A DNA stretch of 64,000 nt from Paenibacillus anaericanus (GCF_003994475.1 NZ_RZNY01000002.1:1-64000); one strand, 5' to 3'; positions 1-9,894 are shown, numbered from the stretch's first letter. Program-made: numbers and translations. The notes: a model not told the origin generated them from the letters alone.

Positions 1-30
1 ACAGGGTAGCTAACTCTTGTTGCCAACGCA

Positions 31-92
31 AAAACACCTCCAAGTTTGTCTCCATATCTTACGACATGGTTGAATTCTCTTGAAGGTGTTTT
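31..92. repeat. Inverted repeat at the left edge
   Basis: A 14-base arm at 31-44 is repeated as its reverse complement at 79-92 with one mismatch, around a 34-base loop. It lies downstream of the minus-strand GH84 gene, and no T-run marks it as a clear terminator for that gene. The rest of 1-198 holds no reading frame I can support. It contains GGGGGCAGTCCC near 110, a sequence reminiscent of IS ends, but no transposase is visible. Confidence 0.4.
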
Positions 93-198
93 AATTTGTC
101 TCACGTTAAGGGGGCAGTCCCATTCCATGGTCGGATAGCTGGGGGTTCTTTCATAAATTCATCTAAGCTTATAATTCACGCTAATTGTAATGATATAT

Positions 199-2790
199 CT
201 ATATTCCTTTTGATGTTCTGACACTTGGCAGATATTTACCAGACGTTCTCTCAACAAATATTCTGTCTCCAGCTTCACGCAGCGATACGCCTTCAAACAC
301 AATCTCATTTAAATCCTCAGAAGCTCTCTCAGATACCGCAAATGGAGTTTCTTCATTCAATGAACGGTACAACGAGATCACATCGCCCATTTTCACATTT
401 TTAATCGTGATTTTGCCTGGTTTTTCAATCTGGATTTCTGATGTGAGTACTTTTTCAGACTGATATGGATAACATTCATTAAATAATTCAAATGCGTAGA
501 TACGCGTATGTCCGCTTCCATCGATGCTTATTTGTGTTGGTTCAACAATTTGCAGACGGATATATCTTGCTGTAGTTTCATTTTCAAGAATACGGTTAAT
601 CACATCGCCTTTGTTATCGGTTACTTCATCAATGATTGTAAACTGATCACCATCTAGGCTAGCAAGGATTTGAAAATGCTTGGTGTTCCATACTTTAGTT
701 TCCCTAGCCACAGGATGCCCGCAGTTAATAATACGATATTGCTTAATAGTTGCAGGCTCTTGTAAATCGATAGTAAGATGTGGTCTGTGGTCTGGCGAGC
801 ACCACTTCCCACTTTTAATCATGCCATCAATGGTCTTATTACCATTTTCATTCTCACTCACGCTGCTTGAAGCGGTCGCTGTAACCCCAAGGGATTGTAA
901 TGCAAGATTCTTCATATCGTAACCTAGCGCTAATGGCTTCGTTTCCGTTCCAGCTATAACGGCTGTCAAGATAATCGTTTCAGAAATAAAAGGTTTAATC
1001 ACTAAGGTACCTACATCTACTATATAATTCTGCGGAACCTCATCTTTTAGTCTTTGAACTTTACATTGTTCCATGGATTTGAAGAGGTTAAGCGCCACTT
1101 CATTTTTACGTTCCATTTCAAGCACGTCACCACGTTGTAAGGCTATAACGCCTTGAATCACATGCTGTGCCGATTGGGTCATCAATTTAAATGCATCCAA
1201 GAAAGGCTCTAATTCTTTTACCAGCTGTACATTTAAACACCCCTCTTTGATACGATCCGCTGCTGTTTCCATTCTGATAAAATGATTCATCAATCTGTTC
1301 GCACATTCAGTTACATCTTGTCCTTGTTCTATGCCAGACTGTAGCTCTTTGACATCATCCTTCAAATACCATGATTCATCGAACAAAAAGTCACCACTGA
1401 TCCCGCCGTCATCATTTAAATAACAGCTGTTAGAAGCGAATATCTCCAAATCTTCTGCTACTTCTGGAGCAAGCGCCCTGAATGATGCGGAAAAGCTTGT
1501 TTCACAGTTGAAAGCATCTGTATTCCAGTTGTGGTCAGCAATGCAGAATAATGCTTGTTTGGAAGCTTGAGGTTGATTCATAGGATTCGAGAAGAACCCA
1601 TTTACATTATTCAGATCAGAGCTTAAGTTTTCTATTTTACCCATGAGAATTTTGGAGTCACAGTAGTCATTAACAGGATAGTTCCACCATACGGATAGAT
1701 TCTTGTCAGTGCCGATCGCTCGTTTAGGTGATTCATATTGTTCTTTGGAAATATTGGACATCGTCGCAGCGCCCGTCCACATAATTTCAACATCATCATG
1801 AAGTACCTCTACGAAAGGCTTGAAATATTCTGTCATCGATGGGCCCCAAGCTTCACAATATCTTGTACCTACAGTGAGAAGAGGTCTAATATCATCTTTT
1901 GCTTTAACAAATTCGGTATCTATTCTATTGATAAACTCCGCTTGCTCTATTCCGTTTGGAACGCCAATGAGATCATCGAACAGTATGCCAAACTGACGTA
2001 CTCCTAGGATGTACAGCTGTTCTAGCTTGGTAATCGCAGATTGAAAATCCTCTTCTGAGGAGAGGTCAATCGTTTCCCCGGGGTGAATAGTCCATACAAA
2101 ATTCAAATTGTTAGCATGGCCAGCTGCCGCAAGCTCGGAAATTTCCTGTGCTTTCTCATCCGGATATAAATCTCTCCAGTGTTTTCTATGATAAGGGTCA
2201 TCTTTAGGAGCGTAGATGTAAGTATTTAACTTCTGTTCACCGCCAAACTTCATCAGATCCATGCGATCTTCATGGCTCCAAGGATAACCATAAAACCCCT
2301 CAATGTAGCCACGATACAATATTTCAGGATAATCCGTGATTACACATTTCTGTAGTACATGATTAGATAATTGGCTCAAAATACGATTCAAAGTTACAAC
2401 ACCATAATGGATTCCATCGCTATCACTACCAATAATAGCAATATCGCAAACCGAATCCCCATTGAACACTAGGTTGTACCCTTCTCTTTGCGTCAATTCG
2501 GAAATGGGCTCTGGATGTATACTTGCTAACCAATTTTTATTACAATGCTGCTGGGTTGTAAGGTAAATATTACTTTTACCCGTAACAAAATCATCTGATA
2601 TCGTATATGTATAACCGTACAAAGTTAAAGCCTCTTCAAGTTTAGGCAGTGTGGCCTCTTTTAGATCAGCCTGAGCAATGATATGGACACAATCTGTAAT
2701 CGTTGCTTCAACTTCATAATAAATAATATCCTGAGGAACGGGATAAATTTCATAAGGGTGGTTTGTTGACTGACTTAAATTATTGTTCAT
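199..2790 (-). CDS. GH84 beta-N-acetylglucosaminidase (NagJ/O-GlcNAcase-like)
   Basis: Predicted family-84 glycoside hydrolase that removes beta-linked GlcNAc by substrate-assisted catalysis. About 863 residues. An N-terminal glycosidase-associated domain (to ~150) is followed by the catalytic barrel, opening with YRGYIEGFYG near 158 and carrying the paired acids in ILFDDL near 270. A helical region follows, then a discoidin/F5-8C carbohydrate-binding module at about 628-767 (ATASS ... DGMIKSGKW ... RYIRLQI). The start at 2790 (MNNNLSQ) follows AGAAGAGG; the frame is open 38 codons further up but without a better ribosome site. No signal peptide is visible, so the enzyme may be cytoplasmic, or the N-terminus is misjudged. 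It stands alone. Family assignment is firm; the natural substrate is not known. Confidence 0.93.
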   Translation of the reverse strand: MNNNLSQSTNHPYEIYPVPQDIIYYEVEATITDCVHIIAQADLKEATLPKLEEALTLYGYTYTISDDFVTGKSNIYLTTQQHCNKNWLASIHPEPISELTQREGYNLVFNGDSVCDIAIIGSDSDGIHYGVVTLNRILSQLSNHVLQKCVITDYPEILYRGYIEGFYGYPWSHEDRMDLMKFGGEQKLNTYIYAPKDDPYHRKHWRDLYPDEKAQEISELAAAGHANNLNFVWTIHPGETIDLSSEEDFQSAITKLEQLYILGVRQFGILFDDLIGVPNGIEQAEFINRIDTEFVKAKDDIRPLLTVGTRYCEAWGPSMTEYFKPFVEVLHDDVEIMWTGAATMSNISKEQYESPKRAIGTDKNLSVWWNYPVNDYCDSKILMGKIENLSSDLNNVNGFFSNPMNQPQASKQALFCIADHNWNTDAFNCETSFSASFRALAPEVAEDLEIFASNSCYLNDDGGISGDFLFDESWYLKDDVKELQSGIEQGQDVTECANRLMNHFIRMETAADRIKEGCLNVQLVKELEPFLDAFKLMTQSAQHVIQGVIALQRGDVLEMERKNEVALNLFKSMEQCKVQRLKDEVPQNYIVDVGTLVIKPFISETIILTAVIAGTETKPLALGYDMKNLALQSLGVTATASSSVSENENGNKTIDGMIKSGKWCSPDHRPHLTIDLQEPATIKQYRIINCGHPVARETKVWNTKHFQILASLDGDQFTIIDEVTDNKGDVINRILENETTARYIRLQIVEPTQISIDGSGHTRIYAFELFNECYPYQSEKVLTSEIQIEKPGKITIKNVKMGDVISLYRSLNEETPFAVSERASEDLNEIVFEGVSLREAGDRIFVERTSGKYLPSVRTSKGI

Positions 2791-2941
2791 TGTGATAGAC
2801 CTCTTCTCATGGAGTAAGTGATATTGATGAACCCAAATAACGCTCATACCATTATGACAAACAAAGCGGCTCGATTTCAACCCCATGTTGTATAGGCCAT
2901 TCATCTGTTCTACATGAAGGTGGATCGTAAATATATAAAAT

Positions 2942-2969
2942 GTCCCGCCCTATATGATCAGGACGAGAC
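2942..2969 (-). terminator. Terminator of the Na/Pi cotransporter gene
   Basis: A 9-bp stem with two G-U pairs (2942-2950 with 2961-2969), followed on the minus strand by ATTTTATATATT. It sits just past the stop of the Na/Pi cotransporter gene. Confidence 0.5.
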
Positions 2970-2988
2970 AATCCAGTACTTATTCTTT

Positions 2989-4467
2989 TTAATGTTGTTC
3001 GTGCAGAACGAATTGAGCAATATTCTTACAATGATCTCCGATCCGTTCGAGATTGGTAAGCAGGTCCAAGTAGATCGTACCGGCTCCGCTTGCACACAAA
3101 TTTTGGTTTAGACGCTTGATGTGATTTTTTCGGAACACAACCTCAAGTTCATCCAGTTTCGACTCCAGCTCCAATACTGCTCTAGCCATCTCGGTATTCT
3201 GGTCCTCCAGAGCCACCAGTGCTTTCTCAACGGTCTGATCAGCGACTTCCATCATCTCCTGAAGCTCTTTCGTAGCGGCTCCCGAGAACTCCATCTTATT
3301 GATTATGCTGAACTCAGCAAGCTCTACAACATTCTCAGCATGGTCTCCGATCCGTTCGATGTCACTGACGGTCTGGAACCAACCGGAAGCTTTCTCCGAT
3401 TCGCCCTCAGGAAGTCCGTTATTCTGGTGAATCCGAGTAATATAGTCGATAATTTTGCGATTGAGCTCATTAATGAGCCCTTCCTTCTGTAATGCAAGAT
3501 CTGCAAACTTCGTATCCCGATTGAAGAAGAACTTGGTCGCATCTTGCAAAGACTCTCTTGCATACTGACCCATCCGTAGAATCTCGTGTTGGGCTTGGCC
3601 TAACGCCACCGCTGGTGTAGCAAGCAAACGATCGTCCAGATAGATCGGTCTAAACTGAATCTCTTCCATTTTTCCTGGAATAGCTTTGGTTACAATCCAT
3701 GCTAACACGGGAATCAGTGGGAGGAAGATGAGTGTATTCGTCACATTAAACAGTCCATGAGCGTATGCAATTTGCATCCGAATATTAACTCCTTCTCCCA
3801 TCCATTGCACAACCCAAAGTACAACAGGCAGCAAGAGCATAAAGATAATGGCCCCGCAGACGTTAAAAATAACATGAACCATCGCTGTCCGTTTGGCCGC
3901 AATGGAAGCGCCAATTGAAGCAAGTACCGTTGTTATGGTCGTCCCGATGTTATCACCGAACAGAATCGGAAGAGACCCGTGAAGAGAGATCATCCCTTCG
4001 TCTGCAACAGTCTGCAGAATCCCGATCGTCGCGCTTGAGCTCTGCACAATCATCGTAAAGACTGTACCGACAATCAATCCGAGCACAGGCTGATCTGCAA
4101 GCTGTACCATGAAATCAGTAAAAGCAGGTAGTTCGCGAAGCGGCTTCACCCCTCCCCCCATCGTAGAAAGTCCGAGGAATAAAGCACCGAATCCGAAGAT
4201 GACTTGCCCAATATATTGAAATCTTTTCTTATTCATGAAAAATAAAAAGAATGCCCCTACTGCAATAATAGGCAATGCATACTCTTCAATTTTAATCCCT
4301 ACAATAAAAGCGGTCATCGTCGTACCGATGTTCGCTCCAAGTACGACCCCGATGGCTTGTCTGAATGTCATTAGACCTGCATTAACAAGGCCGATAGCCA
4401 TGACCGTGTGCATAATTAATAAAGAAATAAACAAGTAGGAGTCCCCCTTCCCACTACTCAATTCCAA
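2989..4467 (-). pseudogene. Na/Pi cotransporter family protein, 5' truncated
   Basis: Member of the bacterial Na+/phosphate cotransporter (NptA/YjbB) family with C-terminal PhoU-like helices. The second transmembrane repeat is intact, including QSSSAT and the GDNIGTT motif, and two PhoU-like units follow (HEILRMGQYARESL; ERIGDHAENVVEL; ERIGDHCKNIAQF). The first repeat is broken: homology begins in the middle of the first QSSS-TT motif (TVMAIGLVNAG, about 4411), and the ~85 residues that should precede it are replaced by unrelated AT-rich sequence. The frame can only start at TTG 4467 or ATG 4413, neither with a good ribosome site. Transport function is probably lost. The break faces the divergent coiled-coil gene at 4676. 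Confidence 0.75.
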
Positions 4468-4675
4468 ATTCTCTGTAACCGCGGAGTAATATAATCGAAG
4501 ATTGAGGTAAATGTTGCATCAAAAAGCTCAGTGCTTCAAATTACTTGATAGTATTTCTAGTTTGATCATTTCAAATTTATAATTAGTGGTGGAAAAATAT
4601 ATTGTTTACTTATTCATATCCCAAACCATCATTTATGTTATAAAATGGTGGAAAAATAAAACTATGGAGGACACT

Positions 4676-6196
4676 ATGTTTAAAAAAATTCTACAGTTGA
4701 TTCAATTGAATAAAACTCTCGAGAACAAAGATTTTCAACTAAAAGAAAAAGAAGTTCAACTCAACGCACTTGACATGAAAGTTAATAACCTTGAAAAAGT
4801 GATTGAGGATGCTATTACTCCTTTACGTTTAGCAATCGAGGACAAGGGAATTGAACTGATTAAAGAGGCTAACGAGAAGGCTTTCGAAATAATTGATGAA
4901 TCAAAAAAAACTGCTGCTGATATTGTGGAGGTCACAAAAAAAGACATCCTTAACCTTCTAGACAAAAAAGAGCAGTTAACTAACGAAGTCAATCAACTTG
5001 AGGAAACTGTTATTAAATCAACTAAAGAAATAACTAAATATGAAAAGGCCGCTAAGAAACATAAAACTGAATTATTAGGCATTAAGAATCTCCTTGAAAA
5101 TTTCCCTTCAGCTATTAACTTCTCTGTTATTGAAACACATCTTCAAACGTTTGAAGAGTCAATGAAAGATGATGGAATTCTTGATACAATTGTTCACCTT
5201 GACCTACACTATAAAGCCTCCAAGACCTTGAGATCTGATATGAACGCTAACAATAAAGAAATCCGTAATTTGTTAGCATCTTATCAATCTCGATATACTA
5301 CAAAAGCCAATGCGACAATCTATGAGTTAATGGTCATTGGTCTTCAAGCTGAGTTGCAAAACATTCTCCACACCTTAAGCTACAGCAACCTCGATCAGAT
5401 GCTTGAAAATTCCAAGGCATTGATCGAAAAATATTTAAGAATTTCTGCAAGCGGAAATGCAAGTATTCTTCCTACAATAACTCGTTTTTTATCAGAACTT
5501 GAGCCTTTATTCGAAATAGCCATTAGAATTGAATATAAGTATTACTTCCAAAAAGAGCTGGAGAAGGAAGAGCAAAGAAAAATTCGAGAAATCATGCGAC
5601 AAGAGGCAGAAGAGAAACGGGTATTAGAAGAAGAACGTAAAAAGATTGAAAAAGAAGAAGAAAAGTACTTACAAGAAATCGCAAAAAATAGAGCGTTACT
5701 GAGTACAGAGACTGATATACATAAAGTAACCTCTCTTGAAGCCAGACTTAAAGAGCTTGAGGAACAATTAGAGAAACTTGAAGAGATAAAGGAAGAAATT
5801 GTTAAACGAGCAAATGGTAAAGCAGGTCATGTATATGTAATTTCTAACCTTGGTTCGTTCGGAGATAACATGTTTAAAGTGGGTATGACTCGGCGTTTAG
5901 ATCCATTGGAACGCGTCGATGAACTAGGAGATGCGTCTGTCCCATTTAAATTTGATGTACATGCATTAGTATTCAGTGATGATGCTGTTGGTCTGGAACA
6001 AAAGTTACACCAAGCTTTAGAAAGCCAAAGGGTTAACAAGATTAATCTTAGAAAAGAATTTTTCTATTCTACCGTTGAGGATCTTCAAAATATTGTACAA
6101 GATATAGACCCAACAGTAGATTTCATCACAACCATGTTTGCTATGGAATATCGCCAAAGTGATAGTTTAAAAACTGAAGAAGCTATAAGTGCTTGA
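4676..6196 (+). CDS. Coiled-coil protein with DUF4041-like and T5orf172/MUG113-type domain
   Basis: About 506 residues. The N-terminal half is a long, charged coiled coil (heptads through ~35-140), then a helical region resembling DUF4041 (~140-310) and a second coiled coil rich in E/K/R (~315-385). The C-terminus, from HVYVISNLGSFGDNMFKVGMTRR onward, matches the T5orf172/MUG113 branch of the GIY-YIG fold: VYV, KVGMT, and E near the end (LRKEFFY). Start at 4676 is set by GGAGG five bases upstream. Such proteins are common in phages and mobile islands; their job is not established, and nucleic-acid binding or cleavage is an inference. It abuts the truncated Na/Pi gene. Its codon use is AT-rich, consistent with recent arrival. 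Confidence 0.8.
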   Translation: MFKKILQLIQLNKTLENKDFQLKEKEVQLNALDMKVNNLEKVIEDAITPLRLAIEDKGIELIKEANEKAFEIIDESKKTAADIVEVTKKDILNLLDKKEQLTNEVNQLEETVIKSTKEITKYEKAAKKHKTELLGIKNLLENFPSAINFSVIETHLQTFEESMKDDGILDTIVHLDLHYKASKTLRSDMNANNKEIRNLLASYQSRYTTKANATIYELMVIGLQAELQNILHTLSYSNLDQMLENSKALIEKYLRISASGNASILPTITRFLSELEPLFEIAIRIEYKYYFQKELEKEEQRKIREIMRQEAEEKRVLEEERKKIEKEEEKYLQEIAKNRALLSTETDIHKVTSLEARLKELEEQLEKLEEIKEEIVKRANGKAGHVYVISNLGSFGDNMFKVGMTRRLDPLERVDELGDASVPFKFDVHALVFSDDAVGLEQKLHQALESQRVNKINLRKEFFYSTVEDLQNIVQDIDPTVDFITTMFAMEYRQSDSLKTEEAISA

Positions 6197-6226
6197 TCAT
6201 TCTTAAATCTTCGGTAAAAGAAAAAC

Positions 6227-6264
6227 GTCTACGGTAGACTTATTGAGGGAGATTTACCGTAGAC
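6227..6264 (-). terminator. Intrinsic terminator (minus strand)
   Basis: A perfect 10-bp stem (GTCTACGGTA / TACCGTAGAC) with a 18-base loop, followed on the minus strand by GTTTTTCTTTT. It ends the decayed frame at 6240 and could also slow transcription leaving the plus-strand gene ending at 6196. Confidence 0.6.
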
Positions 6265-6572
6265 ATCACTATTATCACTATCAGTTGACTTCTTCTAACC
6301 CTACTAAAACCAATGGATGAAAGACTCTGATTTCTAATCTTTAATATAAGACTTAGGGGAACTATCATTAACAATAGCATTACTGAACCAAATATAATTC
6401 TTGTGTTATTTCCTGATAAATAGTCAAGCACACCATTTTCAACGAATACATGTAAACACAGGTAAGTGAAATGATGTATAAATAAAAGATAAGTGCTATA
6501 AGTCCATCCGCTTTCATGATATCTTTTCTTTGAAGAAATGTCTGGGAATCTTTTGTTAGTAGATTCATTTTC
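6240..6572 (-). pseudogene. Remnant of a membrane protein, possibly CPBP-family
   Basis: The minus strand is open from 6572 to a TAA at 6240 (about 110 codons) but has no start codon. The ATG at 6568 lies in a different frame, as if a base next to it was lost (a one-base restoration gives MNES...). The translation has two hydrophobic segments followed by the basic stretch SLSSIGFSR, which resembles the RGQSLSDLGF-type segment of CPBP (Abi) intramembrane proteases. The catalytic EE-HxxxH part is absent, so only an N-terminal piece remains. The family guess rests on that short resemblance only. Confidence 0.35.
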
Positions 6573-6637
6573 TCACTCCAGATTATTAATTTTACCTAAC
6601 TAGCATCTAATCAACTTTATTTAAAATTATGTTAACG

Positions 6638-6664
6638 CAAAAACGCCCGGTTTCCCGGACGTTG
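6638..6664 (-). terminator. Terminator of methyltransferase gene
   Basis: GC-rich hairpin (ACGCCCGG, loop TTTC, CCGGACGT) followed on the minus strand by TTTTTGCG. A nearly identical copy, in the same orientation, lies at 17118-17141; 37 of 42 bases match over 6629-6670 versus 17107-17148. Confidence 0.75.
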
Positions 6665-6680
6665 GATGACGGATCAAAGA

Positions 6681-7535
6681 CTACTTCACCAATTCCTTTT
6701 TGGCGACTACTGTTATTATTTCTGTGTCTTCATCATATTCTCGTCCAGTTATATCAGAAAAATATTCAAGTTCATCAAAGCCTACACGCTTAAGAATGGA
6801 AGAGATCTCATCGATTGTATATGCCTTATCCCAAATATTATAAACATGCATATCCTCATTATCATCGATCACTATCGTTTGGTCTAAATGAACTCTTTCT
6901 TCAGGATACCAATAATTGGAGTTCAAACACATATGAGAATTTGGTCTCCAAAAGCCACTCGTATATGAATTCCATGTTCTCGAATCAGCATGATTCCTAT
7001 ATTTATTTGGTGTAAAAATATCAAAGACAAACTTTCCCCCAGGCTTTAAATTACTGTAGATTTCATGCAACAATGTGTTACATTCGTATTCGTTAAATAC
7101 TCCAAAATCACAATATATCAGCAGGACCACATCGAAGCTATTAGTGAAATTGAGAGTTAAATAATCTTGACAAATATAATTGACTTGCAGATTTAACTCT
7201 GATGCATTGTCCTTTGCATATGCAATTGAACGACTTGAAAAGTCCACTCCTGTTACATTATTAAAACCTAGCTTAGCGAGTCGATTTGTATAAAGTCCTG
7301 GCCCACAACCTAAATCAAGTACTTGGAGTTCAAAGTTGTTGCCACAAATATATTCTTTGATCCATTTCACCGAAGCATCCATTGTATCAGGCTTTCTACT
7401 TGCAGCATCTGTATTGGGATCTAAATGAGCTTCTAGCATTTGTTGTGATATATATTCGTCGATCCACATCTGTGAAGTCCCCTCTTCAAACAATAAGGGT
7501 CTTTTTGTTGCTTCAATTAAATTATTTAGCTTCAC
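6681..7535 (-). CDS. Class I SAM-dependent methyltransferase
   Basis: About 284 residues. A Rossmann-fold methyltransferase: motif I VLDLGCGPG, then the acidic end of beta-2 in GVDFSSRSI, FDVVLLIYCDFGV for motif II/III, and NLKPGGKFVFDIF. The substrate cannot be read from sequence; small-molecule methylation is likely. I chose the GTG at 7535, nine bases after AGAAGG; a TTG at 7583 would overlap the upstream gene and lacks a ribosome site. It ends a minus-strand run with the isochorismatase-like and two GNAT genes, so it is probably co-transcribed with them. Confidence 0.85.
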   Translation of the reverse strand: MKLNNLIEATKRPLLFEEGTSQMWIDEYISQQMLEAHLDPNTDAASRKPDTMDASVKWIKEYICGNNFELQVLDLGCGPGLYTNRLAKLGFNNVTGVDFSSRSIAYAKDNASELNLQVNYICQDYLTLNFTNSFDVVLLIYCDFGVFNEYECNTLLHEIYSNLKPGGKFVFDIFTPNKYRNHADSRTWNSYTSGFWRPNSHMCLNSNYWYPEERVHLDQTIVIDDNEDMHVYNIWDKAYTIDEISSILKRVGFDELEYFSDITGREYDEDTEIITVVAKKELVK

Positions 7536-7563
7536 AATTGATTTCCTTCTTTCAAATAAATCC

Positions 7564-8052
7564 TTATCCCACAATAAACTCAATTACAGGATATGAAATA
7601 ATGTTTCTATCACGATATGTATGACTAATCACATCACTATTCGTGCTCAATATTCCATTTTGTAAGATTACTGTTGTAAAGCCTCTTTCTCTGGCACCAT
7701 TATAGGTAAAGAGTACACAATGCTCTGCTGCAAACCCTGCCACAATAACTAATCCAATTCCTTGATCTTTTAAAATCTGTTCTAATTTTGTATTCCAAAA
7801 TGCATTTGATTCTTCTTTAGTTACCTTAATATCATGATCTTCAACTTTGATCTCCGAAATGATATCGAGTGATTCGGAATGAATATCTTCTGCTCCTTCA
7901 ATATCCTGAATATGTATAACACAATGATTTTTTGAACGAAGTAGATCTGCGACATAATTTATGTGTTCACATGCACTATCAATATTGAGTTTTTCCTTTT
8001 GATTCTCTAAAAAGACTTTTTGCATATCTACAATTAATAGCCCGATTTTCAT
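7564..8052 (-). CDS. Isochorismatase-family cysteine hydrolase
   Basis: 162 residues, the usual size for this family of amide/vinyl-ether hydrolases (isochorismatase, nicotinamidase, N-carbamoylsarcosine amidase). The catalytic Asp is in LLIVDMQ near residue 9, and the nucleophilic Cys in GFAAEHCVL near 120, preceded by the expected conserved Gly. AAGGGGAG lies seven bases before the ATG. The substrate is unknown; absence of the EntB carrier-protein domain argues against siderophore assembly. Neighbours are a methyltransferase and two acetyltransferases on the same strand. Confidence 0.85.
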   Translation of the reverse strand: MKIGLLIVDMQKVFLENQKEKLNIDSACEHINYVADLLRSKNHCVIHIQDIEGAEDIHSESLDIISEIKVEDHDIKVTKEESNAFWNTKLEQILKDQGIGLVIVAGFAAEHCVLFTYNGARERGFTTVILQNGILSTNSDVISHTYRDRNIISYPVIEFIVG

Positions 8053-8070
8053 GGTGTGTCTCCCCTTATG

Positions 8071-8538
8071 TTAAAATAAAGTCTTTACTACATAATATCC
8101 GTTAACTAACTCATCTTGCTGATATCCACTAAGAATCCGTGCAGGACACATACCATATCCAAGTTTCTTCCACATATTGATTGCTTCAATTTTATCATCA
8201 GAACTCCATGCTCTAATCTGGCTTATATTTCGGGCTCTACATTCCTTTTCGGCTGCTTCAATTAAAAACTTAGCAATACCCTGCCTTCTATATTCAGGCT
8301 TCACTTCAATAATATCTATGTACCCGTCACAGTATTGCTCTAAAGGTTCAATCCATTGCTTCCAGTACACAGAGATAATTGAAATAGGTTCATCACCATG
8401 CATCCCCACTATTGAAACTCCATCTTCAATATGCATACGGTTACCAACCACTTTATTCCAGTTACTTGTTATAGATTCTTTCAGCTTCAAATCTGCTACT
8501 ACGTATTTTATTTCTATTAAATCTATCGGATTGTTCAC
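8071..8538 (-). CDS. GNAT-family N-acetyltransferase
   Basis: About 155 residues with the acetyl-CoA-binding signature VKPEYRRQGIAKFLIEAAE (R/Q-x-x-G-x-A) and the C-terminal AINMWKKLGYG helix. A GTG at 8538 lies seven bases after GAGGG and only two bases after the stop of the upstream acetyltransferase, pointing to translational coupling. A TTG at 8544 would leave almost no spacing. Acetyl acceptor unknown. Confidence 0.83.
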   Translation of the reverse strand: MNNPIDLIEIKYVVADLKLKESITSNWNKVVGNRMHIEDGVSIVGMHGDEPISIISVYWKQWIEPLEQYCDGYIDIIEVKPEYRRQGIAKFLIEAAEKECRARNISQIRAWSSDDKIEAINMWKKLGYGMCPARILSGYQQDELVNGYYVVKTLF

Positions 8539-8540
8539 TC

Positions 8541-9362
8541 TCAAACCCTCTCTAGAGCCATATTAATTTGGCCGATTTCATCTTTGCATTTATAACCATA
8601 CTGATTATATAGATGAATTGCATTTATGTTTTGCTTATCTACTGCAAGGAAAGAACGCTTTGCGCCCTTGTGTAAACCCCATTGTAAACCTTGCTCTATT
8701 AAACTACGACCAATTCCTCGGTTTTGAAAATTGGGATCTACAGCTAGTTCTCTTATCCATAATACAGGTCCCTTTTCACTGTTAAAACCATATATATTAA
8801 CGAAGCATACGCCAACTGCTACTCCTTCTAACTCCGCTAATAATATACAAGAATTCTCATCTTCATTCCATTCTTTGATAAACTCAACTTCTTCACCATG
8901 AAACCCTCTTGAAAGTCCTTTGCATGCCTTAGTAATTAAACTAACCTGCAAATAGTCCTCTGGTACTGTGTTTCTAATCAATATGATATTACCTTCACTT
9001 GATTCAACTTTTGAAATATCATCAATCCAAAAATCAACAAATTGACTATCATTCCTAAACCCTATACTCTCCAATAGAGGGACTAATTCTGGTCTTACAA
9101 ATTCCATATATATTCTTCTTGGCCCATTGAAAAAAAGATAATTAAGCTTAGATTCTAATTCCCCAACCGCCGTAGTAAAAGCATCAAGAGTCTCAGCAGC
9201 CCAAAGCATCTTATATTCTTTGGTTGTTTTGTTACAAATAATAATTGCATCTGATTGCTCAATAATTAAATCTTCATTCGGATTAATTTCTATCTCATCC
9301 AAATCCAAATAATTCAATGAGTTGTATGTATAGCTTTGAGCCCTTTTTAGTATCTCTATCAT
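8541..9362 (-). CDS. GNAT-family N-acetyltransferase, two-domain
   Basis: About 273 residues. A degenerate N-terminal GNAT-like half (~1-130) precedes a full C-terminal GNAT domain: LAVDPNFQNRGIGRSLIEQ for CoA binding and NAIHLYNQYGY near the end. The start at 9362 (MIEILKR) follows GGGGGT by five bases; the frame extends 12 codons upstream without support. It heads the minus-strand cluster with the following GNAT, hydrolase and methyltransferase genes. Confidence 0.85.
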   Translation of the reverse strand: MIEILKRAQSYTYNSLNYLDLDEIEINPNEDLIIEQSDAIIICNKTTKEYKMLWAAETLDAFTTAVGELESKLNYLFFNGPRRIYMEFVRPELVPLLESIGFRNDSQFVDFWIDDISKVESSEGNIILIRNTVPEDYLQVSLITKACKGLSRGFHGEEVEFIKEWNEDENSCILLAELEGVAVGVCFVNIYGFNSEKGPVLWIRELAVDPNFQNRGIGRSLIEQGLQWGLHKGAKRSFLAVDKQNINAIHLYNQYGYKCKDEIGQINMALERV

Positions 9363-9539
9363 ATTTACCCCCAGATTCACATGTGAATTATTGCACAAAA
9401 TAACGCAAACTCAATTACCTTGAAAGCTTCCTCTCAAATGTTCTAGTTATGTTGTAATACTCATTTTACTCGAACATTCGTGTTATGAACTGGTAAAAAA
9501 CAATTATTATTAAAGTTTCCCATCCAGTATCTTTAATTG

Positions 9540-9824
9540 TTATTCATTAGTTTGATGCCTTTTTGACCTCATAAATAACTCTATCTTAACGATATCATCA
9601 AATATTTCTTCTTCATCCTTGGTATTCCCATATTCACCTAACCAACGCGGAGAATTAATAAACCAGTTATCTTTCAAGTAAAGCTTTTCATCCCTTGCCT
9701 TAATTATTTGTGGCAGGAAATATTCTAACGACCCAAAACTATGCTTAGTCTTATCAGGAAGGATCAATTCAACTTTGCTAATTAATTCATTTAACATTTC
9801 ACTTATAGATTCTTCTGTTCCCAT
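9540..9824 (-). CDS. Hypothetical protein, 94 aa (cassette-type gene)
   Basis: Small acidic protein, not recognised. No membrane segment or Cys motif. GGAGG lies eight bases before the ATG, so it is probably a real gene. It is the last unit of the minus-strand cassette-like array in the direction of transcription, following the element at 9895. A weak candidate site may lie at 9400-9495 but is not convincing. Confidence 0.6.
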   Translation of the reverse strand: MGTEESISEMLNELISKVELILPDKTKHSFGSLEYFLPQIIKARDEKLYLKDNWFINSPRWLGEYGNTKDEEEIFDDIVKIELFMRSKRHQTNE

Positions 9825-9894
9825 TCAGAATCCCTCCAAGATATTGAGTGATGTTGATTTGAGATTTATAGGATTTTTGGTATATGGAGATTTT

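Noticed and set aside
1-198. Insertion-sequence end at the left edge
   Set aside because: GGGGGCAGTCCC looks IS-like, but there is no transposase frame and no matching second end in the window.
680-922. Plus-strand reading frame opposite the GH84 gene
   Set aside because: It has no ribosome site and lies wholly opposite a well-supported gene; the same applies to the many other antisense frames across the window.
4468-4585. Short minus-strand frame ending REFGIE near 4460
   Set aside because: About 28 codons with no start; could be the tail of another gene but resembles nothing I can name.
9400-9495. Another attC-like site before the 94-aa gene
   Set aside because: ATAACGC and GTGTTATGAAC resemble terminal heptamers, but no paired arms with the 3/6-base spacing could be found.
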